Positions 34,452-44,475 are shown, counted from the first letter of the stretch. The stretch is 64,000 nucleotides of DNA from Thiothrix sp. (GCA_008015155.1 SSFA01000022.1:62001-126000); one strand, 5' to 3'. The notes: generated from the sequence alone by a model not told the origin. Numbers and translations are program-made.

Positions 34452-36374
34452 ATGAGTATTTTCAGTCATTACCAGTCACGGTATGAAGCCTTAAAAGAAG
34501 AAGAATACACTCTGCAAGAATACCTTGAACTCTGCAAAAAAGAGCCAATGACTTATGCGACCGGAGCGGAGCGTCTGTTATGGGCAATTGGTGAGCCTGA
34601 GCTGGTAGATACTTCGCGTGATCCACGTATGAGTCGGATTTTTTCAAATAAAGTCATTCGTCGTTATCCGGCATTTTCTGAGTTTTATGGCATGGAAGAT
34701 GCCATTGAGCAGATCGTTTCTTTCTTGCGTCACTCGGCACAGGGCTTAGAAGAAAGTAAGCAGGTTCTATATCTATTGGGGCCAGTGGGTGGTGGTAAGT
34801 CATCCTTAGCCGAACGCTTAAAAGCACTGATGGAAAAGGCACCGATTTATTGCATTAAAGGTTCACCCGTGAATGAGTCTCCTTTAGGCTTATTTAATCC
34901 TGAAGAAGATGGCGCTATTTTAGAAGAAGATTACGGGATTCCACGGCGCTATTTACGCACCATTATGTCGCCTTGGGCAGTGAAGCGTTTAAAAGAGTTT
35001 GGCGGGGATATTACCAAGTTCAAAGTCGTTAAGCGCTATCCTTCTCGTTTGAATCAAATTGCTTTATCTAAAACTGAACCCGGCGATGAAAACAATCAAG
35101 ATATTTCTTCCTTGGTGGGTAAAGTGGATATTCGCAAGTTAGAAGATTTTCCACAAAATGATGCAGATGCTTACAGCTATTCAGGTGGCTTATGCCTGTC
35201 TAACCAAGGCTTAATGGAATTCGTTGAAATGTTCAAAGCGCCTATTAAGGTGCTGCATCCTTTATTGACCGCCACGCAAGAAGGTAACTATAACGGGACC
35301 GAAAGTATTGGTGCGATTCCCTTTTCTGGCGTGATCTTAGCGCACTCAAATGAATCAGAGTGGCAGACTTTTAAAAACAATCGCAACAATGAAGCTTTCA
35401 TTGACCGGGTGTCGATTGTAAAAGTACCTTACTGCTTACGGGTCACTGAAGAGATCAAAATCTACGAAAAGTTATTGGTGAATAGCTCCTTGGCAACTTC
35501 AGCCTGTGCCCCTGATACTTTGAAAATGTTGGCACAATTTATTGTGCTGTCACGTTTGAAAGAGCCTGAAAACTCTAATCGTTATTCGAAGATGCGGGTA
35601 TACGATGGTGAAAACTTAAAGGATATTGATCCGAAAGCCAAGACCATCCAAGAGTATCAAGATGCGGCGGGGGTAGATGAAGGCATGTCTGGCCTGTCGA
35701 CACGCTTTGCATTCAAGATTCTCTCTAAAGTGTTTAACTTTGATGCGGTGGAAGTTGCGGCTGACCCTGTGCACTTAATGTATGTGCTAGAGCGCCAAGT
35801 GGAGAAAGAGCAATTCCCAGCGGAAGTACAAGCGCGTTATATCAGCTTTATTAAAGAATACTTGTCACCACGCTATGTCGATTTCATTGGCAAGGAAATT
35901 CAGACTGCTTACTTAGAGTCTTATTCTGAATATGGTCAGAATCTATTTGATCGCTATGTCACTTACGCGGATTTCTGGATTCAAGACCAAGAATACCGTG
36001 ATCCTGAAACCGGTGACTTCCTAGATCGCTCGTCTTTAAATGCCGATTTAGAGAAAATCGAAAAACCAGCAGGTATCAGTAATCCGAAAGATTTCCGCAA
36101 TGAAATCGTCAACTTCGTCTTGCGCGCGCGTGCGAATAATAATGGCAAAAATCCAGCCTGGACCAGCTATGAAAAATTACGCCGCGTGATTGAGATGAAG
36201 ATGTTCTCAAGTACTGAAGATTTATTGCCAGTTATTTCGTATGGCGCTAAATCCTCTGCGGAGGAGCAACGTAAACATGACAGTTTCGTCGATCGGATGA
36301 TGAAACGTGGTTACACCGAGAAACAAGTACGCTTGTTAGCTGAATGGTATTTGCGGGTACGTAAGTCACAGTAG
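34452..36374 (+). CDS. prkA: Serine protein kinase PrkA (YeaG)
   Basis: A 640-residue AAA+-type protein kinase; that is the standard length. It has Walker A GPVGGGKSSLAERL (starts at residue 110) and a C-terminal kinase-like part. PrkA is an unusual serine kinase linked to stationary-phase and nutrient-stress survival. The ATG at 34452 is preceded by GAGAAAGGGG; a start 12 codons upstream has no ribosome site. First of three genes with yeaH and spoVR. Confidence 0.95.
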   Translation: MSIFSHYQSRYEALKEEEYTLQEYLELCKKEPMTYATGAERLLWAIGEPELVDTSRDPRMSRIFSNKVIRRYPAFSEFYGMEDAIEQIVSFLRHSAQGLEESKQVLYLLGPVGGGKSSLAERLKALMEKAPIYCIKGSPVNESPLGLFNPEEDGAILEEDYGIPRRYLRTIMSPWAVKRLKEFGGDITKFKVVKRYPSRLNQIALSKTEPGDENNQDISSLVGKVDIRKLEDFPQNDADAYSYSGGLCLSNQGLMEFVEMFKAPIKVLHPLLTATQEGNYNGTESIGAIPFSGVILAHSNESEWQTFKNNRNNEAFIDRVSIVKVPYCLRVTEEIKIYEKLLVNSSLATSACAPDTLKMLAQFIVLSRLKEPENSNRYSKMRVYDGENLKDIDPKAKTIQEYQDAAGVDEGMSGLSTRFAFKILSKVFNFDAVEVAADPVHLMYVLERQVEKEQFPAEVQARYISFIKEYLSPRYVDFIGKEIQTAYLESYSEYGQNLFDRYVTYADFWIQDQEYRDPETGDFLDRSSLNADLEKIEKPAGISNPKDFRNEIVNFVLRARANNNGKNPAWTSYEKLRRVIEMKMFSSTEDLLPVISYGAKSSAEEQRKHDSFVDRMMKRGYTEKQVRLLAEWYLRVRKSQ

Positions 36375-36398
36375 TGGACTGTCCAAAGGAGTGCCGTA

Positions 36399-37673
36399 AT
36401 GGCCTATGTTGTTGACCGTCGTTTAAATAGCAAAAATAAAAGCTTAGTCAATCGACAACGCTTTTTGAAGCGCTATCACGAGCAAATCCGCGAAGCGGTG
36501 TCGGATGCTGTGAGTCGCCGCAATATTACCGATATGCAGCGGGGGGATAGTATTACTATCCCCAAGCGGGATATTTCTGAGCCTGTGTTTCGGCACGGAC
36601 AGGGTGGACAACGTGAAATTGTGCATCCTGGCAATAAGGAATTTATTCAAGGTGATCGTATTCAGCGGCCACCTGGAGGTGGCGGTGGTGGCTCAGGTTC
36701 AGGTGAAGCTTCCGATGCGGGTGAGGGGGTGGATGATTTTGTGTTCCAAATCTCTCAAAGTGAATTCTTAGAATATCTATTTGAAGATCTAGCTTTGCCA
36801 AATATGGTGAAGCGCCAGTTAGTTGGTAGTGAATCTTTTGAAACGCATCGTGCGGGCTTTAGTGAAGTTGGCAGCCCCAATCAGATCAATATTGTGCGTA
36901 CCATGCGTAGTGCCCAAGCCCGACGGATTGCTTTAAGTGGTAAAGCCCGGCGGCGGCGGCGTGAAGTCCTAGCTGAATTAGACAAGCAGGATGAAGAAGA
37001 GCCTACAGATGAAGATCGTTTAGCTTTAGAGGAAGAGTTAAGTCGCCTCAACTTTCGCTTAAATACTGTACCTTTCTTAGACGACTTTGACCTGAAATAT
37101 AATTTGCATGTCAGAGTACCTAAGCCATCACCCAAAGCTGTGATGTTTTGTGTGATGGATGTGTCAGGCTCAATGACTCAGGATATTAAAGAAACAGCCA
37201 AACGCTTTTTCTTTTTGCTGTATTTATTCTTGCAGAAGAATTATGAACATATTGAGGTGGTCTTCATTCGCCACCATACCCAAGCGCAAGAGGTGGATGA
37301 GGAAACCTTCTTCTACTCACGCGAAACGGGTGGAACAGTTGTTTCCAGTGCGTTGACGCTAATGGCCGATATTATCGAGGAACGTTACTCCCCGAATGAG
37401 TGGAATATTTATGGAGCACAAGCCTCAGACGGTGATAACTGGCAGGAAGATAATCAACGTTGCCATAAAGCTTTAGTCGATGGCATTTTGCCGAATGTGC
37501 AATATTTTACTTATATTGAAATTGGTGATCGTGATCCGCAAGGCTTGTGGCATTTGTATCAGCATTTAGAAGCTGATTATTCAGATCGCTTTGCCATTCA
37601 GCGAGTACGGGATAATTCGGAGATTTATCCAGTCTTCCGTGAGTTGTTTAAGAAAACGATGGTCGTGGAGTAA
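36399..37673 (+). CDS. yeaH: YeaH/YhbH family protein (DUF444)
   Basis: A 424-residue protein. It has a glycine-rich linker ([14 protein letters not shown] near residue 90) and a von Willebrand A-like domain with the MIDAS segment [13 protein letters not shown] (about residue 251). It is the fixed partner of PrkA in many bacteria, of unknown biochemical role. It follows prkA by 24 bp and precedes spoVR by 8 bp. Confidence 0.93.
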   Translation: MAYVVDRRLNSKNKSLVNRQRFLKRYHEQIREAVSDAVSRRNITDMQRGDSITIPKRDISEPVFRHGQGGQREIVHPGNKEFIQGDRIQRPPGGGGGGSGSGEASDAGEGVDDFVFQISQSEFLEYLFEDLALPNMVKRQLVGSESFETHRAGFSEVGSPNQINIVRTMRSAQARRIALSGKARRRRREVLAELDKQDEEEPTDEDRLALEEELSRLNFRLNTVPFLDDFDLKYNLHVRVPKPSPKAVMFCVMDVSGSMTQDIKETAKRFFFLLYLFLQKNYEHIEVVFIRHHTQAQEVDEETFFYSRETGGTVVSSALTLMADIIEERYSPNEWNIYGAQASDGDNWQEDNQRCHKALVDGILPNVQYFTYIEIGDRDPQGLWHLYQHLEADYSDRFAIQRVRDNSEIYPVFRELFKKTMVVE

Positions 37674-37681
37674 AGCAGCTT

Positions 37682-39187
37682 ATGAATAAAAACTACCTCT
37701 CCACTAGCTCTGAATGGACCTTCGAAACCATCGAGGCTTATGACCGCGAAATAGCACGGATAGCGCGTGATAAATTTCGTTTAGATACCTATCCCAATCA
37801 GATTGAAATTATTCGTTCCGATCAGATGATGGATGCGTATGCATCGATTGGGATGCCGGTTTTTTATAATCACTGGTCTTATGGCAAACACTTTGTCAAT
37901 GTAGAGCAGAATTACTCACGCGGGCGGATGGGCTTGGCTTACGAGATTGTGATCAACTCCAATCCCTGCATCGCTTATCTGATGGAGGAAAATACGCTGA
38001 CCATGCAAGCCTTGGTGATTGCACATGCTTGCTATGGTCACAATTCCTTCTTCAAGGGTAATTATTTATTCCGTAGCTGGACTGATGCGGAAGCGATTGT
38101 GGACTACCTCTTATTTGCTAAAAACTATATTGCGCAATGTGAAGAGCGTTATGGTGTACAAGCAGTCGAGTTGTTGCTGGATTCCTGCCATGCCCTAATG
38201 AATTATGGCGTTGACCGTTATAAGCGTCCTGTACCTGTATCTGCGGCGGCGGAAGCCTTGCGCCAACAAGAGCGTGAACAATATATTCAGCAACATATCA
38301 ATGATTTATGGCGTACTTTACCACGCAAAGCACAGGTAGACGAAACTATTGAGATTCAGAAATTTCCTGCTGAATCCCAAGAGAATCTTCTGTATTTCAT
38401 TGAAAAGAATGCTCCACTTTTAGAAGGTTGGCAGCGGGAAATTGTGCGGATTGTACGCAAAGTCGCGCAATATTTTTATCCGCAGCGCCAAACTCAAGTC
38501 ATGAATGAGGGCTGGGCGACCTTCTGGCATTACACCATTTTGAATGAGCTGTATGACGAAGGCTTAGTGAATGAAGGCTTCATGATGGAGTTTCTGACCT
38601 CACACACCAATGTAGTGATGCAGCCTGATTTTGATAGCCGCTATTATTCTGGTATCAATCCCTATGCGTTAGGCTTTGCGATGATGAAAGATATTCGGCG
38701 GATTTGTGAAAATCCTACCGATGAAGACAAACGCTGGTTCCCTGATATTGCTGGCTCAGATTGGATCAGTACTCTTGACTACGTCATGCGCAACTATCGT
38801 GATGAGAGCTTCATTCTGCAATTTATGTCGCCGCAAATCATGCGTGATTTCCATTTCTTTGCACTGCAAGATGATGATCGGCGTAATGTGATTGATGTGA
38901 CTGCGATTCATAATGATGAAGGCTATCGCTTGCTACGCGAGACACTCTCTCAACAATACAATCTCAGCTCCCAAGAGCCGGACATTCAAGTTGAAAGTGT
39001 GAATATTCGTGGGGATCGTTCCTTGACGCTTTATCACCATATGCACAATCGGCGTCCTTTAAGTAATGACTGCTATGAAATGTTGCGCCATGTGCATCGC
39101 CTTTGGGGTTATGACGTGCATTTACATTCGGTTGAAACCGATGGGCGGCGCGTGCGTAGTTATCATTTGCAGGAAGGGCGTGAGTGA
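37682..39187 (+). CDS. spoVR: SpoVR family protein (YcgB)
   Basis: A 501-residue SpoVR/YcgB protein, closing the prkA-yeaH-spoVR operon. Typical segments are FVNVEQNYSRGRMGLAYEIV, HACYGHNSFFKGNYLFRSW, and NEGWATFWHYTILNELYDEG, the last with conserved His residues. In Bacillus it contributes to spore cortex formation, but in gammaproteobacteria the role is linked to stress and is not settled. Confidence 0.94.
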   Translation: MNKNYLSTSSEWTFETIEAYDREIARIARDKFRLDTYPNQIEIIRSDQMMDAYASIGMPVFYNHWSYGKHFVNVEQNYSRGRMGLAYEIVINSNPCIAYLMEENTLTMQALVIAHACYGHNSFFKGNYLFRSWTDAEAIVDYLLFAKNYIAQCEERYGVQAVELLLDSCHALMNYGVDRYKRPVPVSAAAEALRQQEREQYIQQHINDLWRTLPRKAQVDETIEIQKFPAESQENLLYFIEKNAPLLEGWQREIVRIVRKVAQYFYPQRQTQVMNEGWATFWHYTILNELYDEGLVNEGFMMEFLTSHTNVVMQPDFDSRYYSGINPYALGFAMMKDIRRICENPTDEDKRWFPDIAGSDWISTLDYVMRNYRDESFILQFMSPQIMRDFHFFALQDDDRRNVIDVTAIHNDEGYRLLRETLSQQYNLSSQEPDIQVESVNIRGDRSLTLYHHMHNRRPLSNDCYEMLRHVHRLWGYDVHLHSVETDGRRVRSYHLQEGRE

Positions 39188-39433
39188 TTCTATGAGCATC
39201 CTAATTTAGGGATGAGCCTGCAACCATGAACTTACTGCGCTGTTATTGAGCGTGGTCAAGTAGAAATCTTGATACTCTACTAAGTTTTAAAGCTTAGTGG
39301 AGTTCCATTTTTAAGTACTCCTATCTTATTAATTCAAAAAAAGCTAAATCCAGTTTTTCTCTCACTGCGTAATGAGTCTTAAGTGAGCTCACACACTTCA
39401 GTTGTTTCATCATTATGCATTGAGGGAATTATC

Positions 39434-40903
39434 ATGTTTATAAAGTCTGTAGTTTTTCCAACGACTTGTTTAGCGCTTGCTATTTCAAGTGCTGTACAAG
39501 CTTCTAGTCACCGTGAAGCTCCTTTTATCACTGAAAACCCTAAGGTGGATGCCACCGATTTTTATGCTTTCCGCAGTTATGAGCCGGGGCGGTCGGGTTT
39601 TGTGACCTTGCTGGCTAATTACAACCCTTTGCAAGATGCTTATGGTGGACCTAATTATTTCAGCATGTCGCCCGATGCGGTTTATGAAATTCATGTAGAT
39701 AATAATGGCGATGCTAAAGAAGATTTAACCTTTCAATTTGATTTCAGTCAGCGCTTAGGTAATGCAGGCAAAGGGATTGCCTTACCCATTGATGGCAAAG
39801 ATATTCCAGTGCCCTTGATCAATGTAGGGCCTGTCACTAAACAAGATCAAACAGCTGCGAACTTTCGTGAGTTTTATACCTTAAATGTGATTAAGGGCGA
39901 TCGGCGCACGGGTGAGTCCAAGCAAGCAATGAATGCTGATACCAATCGAGGGTTTTTTGGTAAGCCCTTGGATAATATCGGTAGTAAGACGTTCAGCATC
40001 CAGTCTTATGAGCATTATGCCAATACCTTCATCCAAAAAGTCCGTTTGAATGGCTGCCCAACAGGCGCTCAAGTTGGGCGTGTTTTTGTAGGGCAACGCA
40101 AAGATCCATTTGCAGTCAATCTGGGTGAAATCTTCGACCTAGTGAACACGAATCCAGTCGGTGCGGTGGATGCTGAAGTCGATACTCTAAAAGATAAAAA
40201 TGTCACGACCTTAGCCTTAGAAGTACCGATTGACTGTTTAAAAGGCAGTGGTAACGGCATTATCGGGCTATGGACTACTGCAAGCCTACCTCAAACCAGT
40301 TCTTTACTAGAAGAACCGAAAAATCTGCGGGCTAAAACCTCGACGGGCCCTTGGGTTCAAGTATCACGCTTAGGTATGCCTTTAGTAAATGAAGTGGTTA
40401 TCGGTTTACCGGATAAAAATCGCTTCAATGCTAGCGAGCCTAAAGATGATGCTCAATTCCTCGATTATGTGACTAAACCCACTTTGCCTGTGTTATTGAA
40501 TGTTCTGTTTGGTGTGCAAGCACCCACGGTGAATGGTCGGCCTGATTTAGTGGCTGCCTTCCTGACTGGTTTAAAAGGCGTGAATGCAAACGGCTCAGTG
40601 GGCGAAATGTTACGCTTAAATATGAATATTGCTCCCACCGCTAAAGCAGATCAGAAAAACCTAGGCGTTGCCGCAGGCGATGCTGCGGGCTTCCCTAATG
40701 GACGCCGCCCCGGCGATGATGTGGTGGATGCGGAAATTCGTGTAGCCATGGGTTTGCTTTGCCATTTAGGTTTAAATCTCTGTACACCTGAGGAAGCTAC
40801 CAGTGGCAATCTGCCCTATACCGATGGCGTGCTCCAAAGTGCAGAGCAGTTTACGGCTAGTTTCCCTTATCTGACGACACCACTCGCAGGTTCTCCCAAC
40901 TAA
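39434..40903 (+). CDS. DUF4331 domain exported protein
   Basis: A 489-residue exported protein. The signal peptide ends near VQA-SS (residue 23), then the family hallmark HREAPFITENPKVDATDFYA. A DNNGDAKEDLTFQF segment looks like a metal-binding loop. DUF4331 proteins are of unknown function. The ATG at 39434 follows GAGGGAA; an earlier start at 39383 would bury the signal peptide. First gene of a five-gene block with TPR, HupE/UreJ, sigma factor and cupin genes. Confidence 0.88.
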   Translation: MFIKSVVFPTTCLALAISSAVQASSHREAPFITENPKVDATDFYAFRSYEPGRSGFVTLLANYNPLQDAYGGPNYFSMSPDAVYEIHVDNNGDAKEDLTFQFDFSQRLGNAGKGIALPIDGKDIPVPLINVGPVTKQDQTAANFREFYTLNVIKGDRRTGESKQAMNADTNRGFFGKPLDNIGSKTFSIQSYEHYANTFIQKVRLNGCPTGAQVGRVFVGQRKDPFAVNLGEIFDLVNTNPVGAVDAEVDTLKDKNVTTLALEVPIDCLKGSGNGIIGLWTTASLPQTSSLLEEPKNLRAKTSTGPWVQVSRLGMPLVNEVVIGLPDKNRFNASEPKDDAQFLDYVTKPTLPVLLNVLFGVQAPTVNGRPDLVAAFLTGLKGVNANGSVGEMLRLNMNIAPTAKADQKNLGVAAGDAAGFPNGRRPGDDVVDAEIRVAMGLLCHLGLNLCTPEEATSGNLPYTDGVLQSAEQFTASFPYLTTPLAGSPN

Positions 40904-40945
40904 TTATTGCCCTTTAGTTTAAACCGCAAGTTAGGAGTCAGTGAG

Positions 40946-42160
40946 ATGCAACGAACCTTCAGTAAAATAACCATTCCATGCTGGAGCCTCGCTGGCTCTT
41001 GGCTTGTGGGTTTAAGTTTAAGCATGAGCCTACAAGCAGCAGCTTATATTCCAGAATCTGAACAGACTGTAGTGGCGGTATTACCGACCCATCTACAAGC
41101 CAACTCAGAGGCAATTCGTAGTTTTAAACGCAGCTTAGAACAACAGCCAAATGAGTTGACAGCGAGTGTAGGTTTAGCGCGTTTGTATATCGAATTAGGT
41201 CGTAGCGAAGCCGATCCACGTTACTATGCTTATGCAGAAACCGTTTTGCAGCCTTGGTGGGATAAAGTCGATCCGCCACCTGAGGTCTTATTCTTACGTG
41301 CAACCCTACGTCAGCATCAGCATGAGTATGCGGCTGCGCTACAAGATTTAAAGCAGTTAGTGCGTATCCAGCCCCAATCCAGTCAAGCTTGGTTGAGCTT
41401 GGCTGTGGTGCAATGGGTGCAAGGTGATTATGCCTCCGCCCGTAAAACTTGCCAGGCACTCTTATCAGAAGCCTCGACTTGGTATGGCTCTTTATGCTTG
41501 AGCCAAGTCCTGAGCTTGACGGGAGAAGCTGAGCGTGCCTACCAATTGCAGGCTAGTTTATTGCCCAGTTTCAGCAAAGAGTCACTAGAGTTGCAGCAAT
41601 GGGTGACTACTAATCTGGCAGAAATCGCTTGGCGGATGGGGAAGTCATCTGTTGCTGAACAACACTTTCAACAAGCACTAGCAATTGAACGCCGCGATAA
41701 TTATCTATTGCGTGTCTACAGTGATTTTCTATTAAGTGAGCAGCGCCCACTCGAGGTCTTAACTCTACTCAAAGATAAGACCAGTGATGATGCATTATTG
41801 TTACGTTTAGCCCTTGCGAGTGAACAAGCCAAGCAAACTGAATTAACCCAAATCTATCGGCAGCAATTAGAAGCGCGCTATGCAGCCGCACGTTTACGTC
41901 AATCGAATTTGCATCAGCGCGATGAGGCTTTGTATTTACTGAGCTTTGCGGGTGATCCCAAACAGGCTTTGGCTTTAGCGCAAGCGAATTGGGCAGAGCA
42001 AAAAGAAGTGGAAGATACCGCATTATTATTACGCGCGGCTTTAGTCAATCAGGATTGGCCTGCTGCACGGCAAGTACAAGCTTGGTTAATACAAACTAAG
42101 CAACAAGATGTACGTCTTCAAGCTCTATTAGCACAAATTCCAGGGGAGCAAAGATCATGA
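40946..42160 (+). CDS. Exported tetratricopeptide-repeat protein
   Basis: A 404-residue protein with a signal peptide (hydrophobic stretch SLAGSWLVGLSLSMSLQAAA) and several TPR-like helix pairs: NELTASVGLARLYIELGR, AALQDLKQLVRIQPQSSQAW, and AEQHFQQALAIERRDNY. It likely forms a scaffold in the periplasm. The ATG at 40946 has a good AGGAG; a TTG at 40907 is rejected. It sits 42 bp after the DUF4331 gene and overlaps the HupE gene by 4 bases. Confidence 0.82.
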   Translation: MQRTFSKITIPCWSLAGSWLVGLSLSMSLQAAAYIPESEQTVVAVLPTHLQANSEAIRSFKRSLEQQPNELTASVGLARLYIELGRSEADPRYYAYAETVLQPWWDKVDPPPEVLFLRATLRQHQHEYAAALQDLKQLVRIQPQSSQAWLSLAVVQWVQGDYASARKTCQALLSEASTWYGSLCLSQVLSLTGEAERAYQLQASLLPSFSKESLELQQWVTTNLAEIAWRMGKSSVAEQHFQQALAIERRDNYLLRVYSDFLLSEQRPLEVLTLLKDKTSDDALLLRLALASEQAKQTELTQIYRQQLEARYAAARLRQSNLHQRDEALYLLSFAGDPKQALALAQANWAEQKEVEDTALLLRAALVNQDWPAARQVQAWLIQTKQQDVRLQALLAQIPGEQRS

Positions 42161-43284
42161 AGGTTTGGTACAAATATTTCATGTTGTTGTGCTGTTTTTG
42201 CTTGAGCACTAATGCCTTGGCGCATAAACCTAGTGACAGTTATCTCTTTTTACAAAAGGATGGCTTAGTGCGCTGGGATATTGCGCTCCGTGATTTAGAA
42301 CAGGCAATAGGCTTAGATAGCAATCAAGATGGGCAGTTGACTTGGGGTGAACTCAAACAACAGGAAGCGAAACTGAGTGCTTATGCATTAAGCCGCTTAA
42401 AGCTAAGCCAAGATGAAACAGTTTGCAGTTTAAGCCTGCAGCAAATGCAGATTGATGAGCATACCGACGGTGCTTATGCCGTTTTGATGCTGACACCTAG
42501 TTGCTCATTAGCTGCGGCTGCCAAATTGCAATTTAACTATCAGCTACTCTTCGATATTGACCCTAGCCATCGTGGCGTGTTGTTAGATCAGCGCGAGGGT
42601 ATTAATGCTAGCTCAATGGTTTTTTCAAAGGCTCAACCTAACCTAAGTCTGGCTCCGCAAGAAGTGAACACTTGGTCAACGTTTGTAACTTATATCGGTG
42701 AGGGCATTTACCATATTTGGATTGGTTTAGATCATTTACTCTTTATTAGTATGTTGATTTTGCCCGCTGTCTTGCGCGTCAAAGATCATGCTTGGGAAGA
42801 AGTAGCGAGCTTCCGGCCGGCTTTGTGGAATTTACTGAAAGTCATTACTGCTTTCACGGTGGCGCATTCAATCACGCTATCGCTAGCTGCGCTTAATCTA
42901 GTAAGTTTGCCATCGCGCTTGGTAGAATCGGCGATTGCGCTCTCCATTATTGTTTTGGCTTTAAATATTTTTTATCCGATTGTAAAACATGATCAATGGT
43001 GGCTTGCTTTTGGTTTTGGTTTATTGCATGGCTTCGGTTTTGCAAGTGTGCTCTTGGAATTGGAAATGCCGAAAACGGCACTGATTCAAGCTTTGCTTGG
43101 TTTTAATCTAGGGGTGGAGTTAGGACAGTTAAGCTTGGTGTTATTAGTATTCCCGCTAGCTTATCTGTGGCGGGCTAGTAAGTGGTATCAAGTACCTGTT
43201 TTATACGGTAGCGCTGCTTTAACCTTGATTTTGGCGAGCATTTGGTTCGTCGAGCGTGCTTTTGACACGGTTTTATTTGCTTAA
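42157..43284 (+). CDS. HupE/UreJ-type membrane protein with EF-hand loop
   Basis: A 375-residue protein. The signal peptide ends near ALA-HK (residue 22). The N-terminal periplasmic part has the textbook EF-hand loop DSNQDGQLTWGE at residues 54-65. The C-terminal half has about six spans with the HupE/UreJ-2 motifs GIYHIWIGLDHLLFISMLIL, VAHSITLSLAAL and FGLLHGFGFASVL, whose His/Asp residues suggest a metal route. HupE relatives carry nickel in some systems; the substrate here is unknown. Coupled to the TPR gene by a 4-base overlap. Confidence 0.82.
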   Translation: MKVWYKYFMLLCCFCLSTNALAHKPSDSYLFLQKDGLVRWDIALRDLEQAIGLDSNQDGQLTWGELKQQEAKLSAYALSRLKLSQDETVCSLSLQQMQIDEHTDGAYAVLMLTPSCSLAAAAKLQFNYQLLFDIDPSHRGVLLDQREGINASSMVFSKAQPNLSLAPQEVNTWSTFVTYIGEGIYHIWIGLDHLLFISMLILPAVLRVKDHAWEEVASFRPALWNLLKVITAFTVAHSITLSLAALNLVSLPSRLVESAIALSIIVLALNIFYPIVKHDQWWLAFGFGLLHGFGFASVLLELEMPKTALIQALLGFNLGVELGQLSLVLLVFPLAYLWRASKWYQVPVLYGSAALTLILASIWFVERAFDTVLFA

Positions 43285-43388
43285 AAGCGGATTATTGCTT
43301 GAAACACACTATGCTGATTAGAGCTTATTAGAATGCCTATAATTGTGTATGTTAAACTCAGTTTAAGTGCCCTTCGTAGTCATTAGTA

Positions 43389-43970
43389 GTGAATAATCAG
43401 ACCGAACTTTATGCGCTGATAGAGCGCATGCAAGCTAGTGAGCAAGAAGCTTTAAGCCATTTCTATGACTTAACGGTGGCTTATGTTTTTGGTCTAGCGA
43501 TGCGCATAGTGTCCAATCAAGCTTTAGCAGAAGAAGTTGTGAATGATGTGTATCTACAAGCATGGCGCAATCGAGCGAGCTACCAAGCCACTCAAGCAAC
43601 CCCTTTGGCTTGGTTGATGATGATGGCACATAGTCGGGCGATTGATACGCTGCGTAGAGAAACGACTGCTACCAAGCAGCAATTACCGATGGCTGAGGAT
43701 TTTGATGCAGTCGATGAGCAGTGTTTGAGTCCACTAGAGCAGTTGTCTAGATCTGAACATCATGAGCGCTTGAAGGCTGCCTTACAGTTACTAGATACTC
43801 AACAGCGCCATTGGATTAACTTAGCTTTTTATCGCGGAATGAGTCATCAGGAAATCGCGGATTATACAGGAGAACCACTCGGAACCGTGAAAACAGTCTT
43901 GCGATGTGCACAAGCCGTGCTGCGTACTGCCTTGACGACCGTATACCCGACTGGGGGTATTTATGAATAG
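43389..43970 (+). CDS. ECF sigma-70 factor
   Basis: A 193-residue extracytoplasmic-function sigma factor. Sigma-2 region FGLAMRIVSNQALAEEVVND and VYLQAWRNRASY, then sigma-4 region with LAFYRGMSHQEIADYTGEPLGTVKTVL. It starts with GTG at 43389. It overlaps the next gene (cupin) by 8 bases, typical of a sigma/anti-sigma pair. It probably reads its own operon. Confidence 0.88.
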   Translation: MNNQTELYALIERMQASEQEALSHFYDLTVAYVFGLAMRIVSNQALAEEVVNDVYLQAWRNRASYQATQATPLAWLMMMAHSRAIDTLRRETTATKQQLPMAEDFDAVDEQCLSPLEQLSRSEHHERLKAALQLLDTQQRHWINLAFYRGMSHQEIADYTGEPLGTVKTVLRCAQAVLRTALTTVYPTGGIYE

Positions 43971-44445
43971 TAGCAATGAAACAATGAAAATGGACACAGG
44001 GCTAGAGCAAGACATCTATGAGTTTTTAGCTGAAAATCAAGCAGCCTATCCTTTAGCTAAGGATTTAAAGCAACGGATGCGCACTAAGCTCTTAGACCAA
44101 GTTCATGCTGAAGAAGCGGCTACTCAACCGGGTTTTAAAACGATTCGAGCACATGAAGGCGAATGGTTAGAACCTTTACCGGGGGCAAAAATTAAAATCC
44201 TCCATCAAGAAGGTGAGTCGGCTTTGCTTACTTATCTAGCCCGTTTAGCGCCCGGTTTCGAGATGCAAGGACACCCACACCCTTATCCAGAAGAGTGTTT
44301 GATGCTTGAAGGGGATTTATGGCTTGGAGATTTAAAGCTGCAAGCGGGTGACTATCACTTCGCCGCTCAGGGCTTGCATCACGGGCGTTTACGTACTGAA
44401 ACTGGGGCTTTAGTACTATTAAAAGGTGCTCTCCCACCCATTTGA
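43963..44445 (+). CDS. ChrR-like cupin, probable anti-sigma factor
   Basis: A 160-residue protein. The C-terminal cupin has metal ligands in GHPHPYPEECLMLEGDL (HxH and Glu) and the later GLHHGRLRTETG. It resembles the C-terminal sensor domain of ChrR, the anti-sigma factor that responds to singlet oxygen and peroxides. The N-terminal zinc motif (HxxxCxxC) of ChrR is missing: the only Cys is in the cupin. It may still bind the sigma factor through the helical N-terminus. Confidence 0.75.
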   Translation: MNSSNETMKMDTGLEQDIYEFLAENQAAYPLAKDLKQRMRTKLLDQVHAEEAATQPGFKTIRAHEGEWLEPLPGAKIKILHQEGESALLTYLARLAPGFEMQGHPHPYPEECLMLEGDLWLGDLKLQAGDYHFAAQGLHHGRLRTETGALVLLKGALPPI

Positions 44446-44466
44446 GCAAGCTTTGCAGGCTTGCTC
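44444..44466. terminator. Hairpin between convergent cupin and PNPOx-family genes
   Basis: An 8-bp perfect stem GAGCAAGC (44444-44451) and GCTTGCTC (44459-44466) with a 7-nt loop, beginning at the cupin stop codon. The T tract is weak. Probable bidirectional terminator. Confidence 0.45.
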
Positions 44467-44475
44467 TGTGTGCTG

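Noticed and set aside
36661..36700. Glycine-rich repeat in yeaH as a novel repeat
   Set aside because: A Gly-rich linker is normal for this family.
39201..39220. CATCC/GGATG hairpin after spoVR as a terminator
   Set aside because: Five-base stem and no T run.
39346..39373. ECF-like promoter (AAATCC, 16-bp spacer, CGTAAT) upstream of the DUF4331 gene, with a similar AAACTC/CGTAGT before the sigma gene
   Set aside because: The two boxes differ in sequence and spacer (16 and 15), and the second lies too close to the GTG start. Too weak without more copies.
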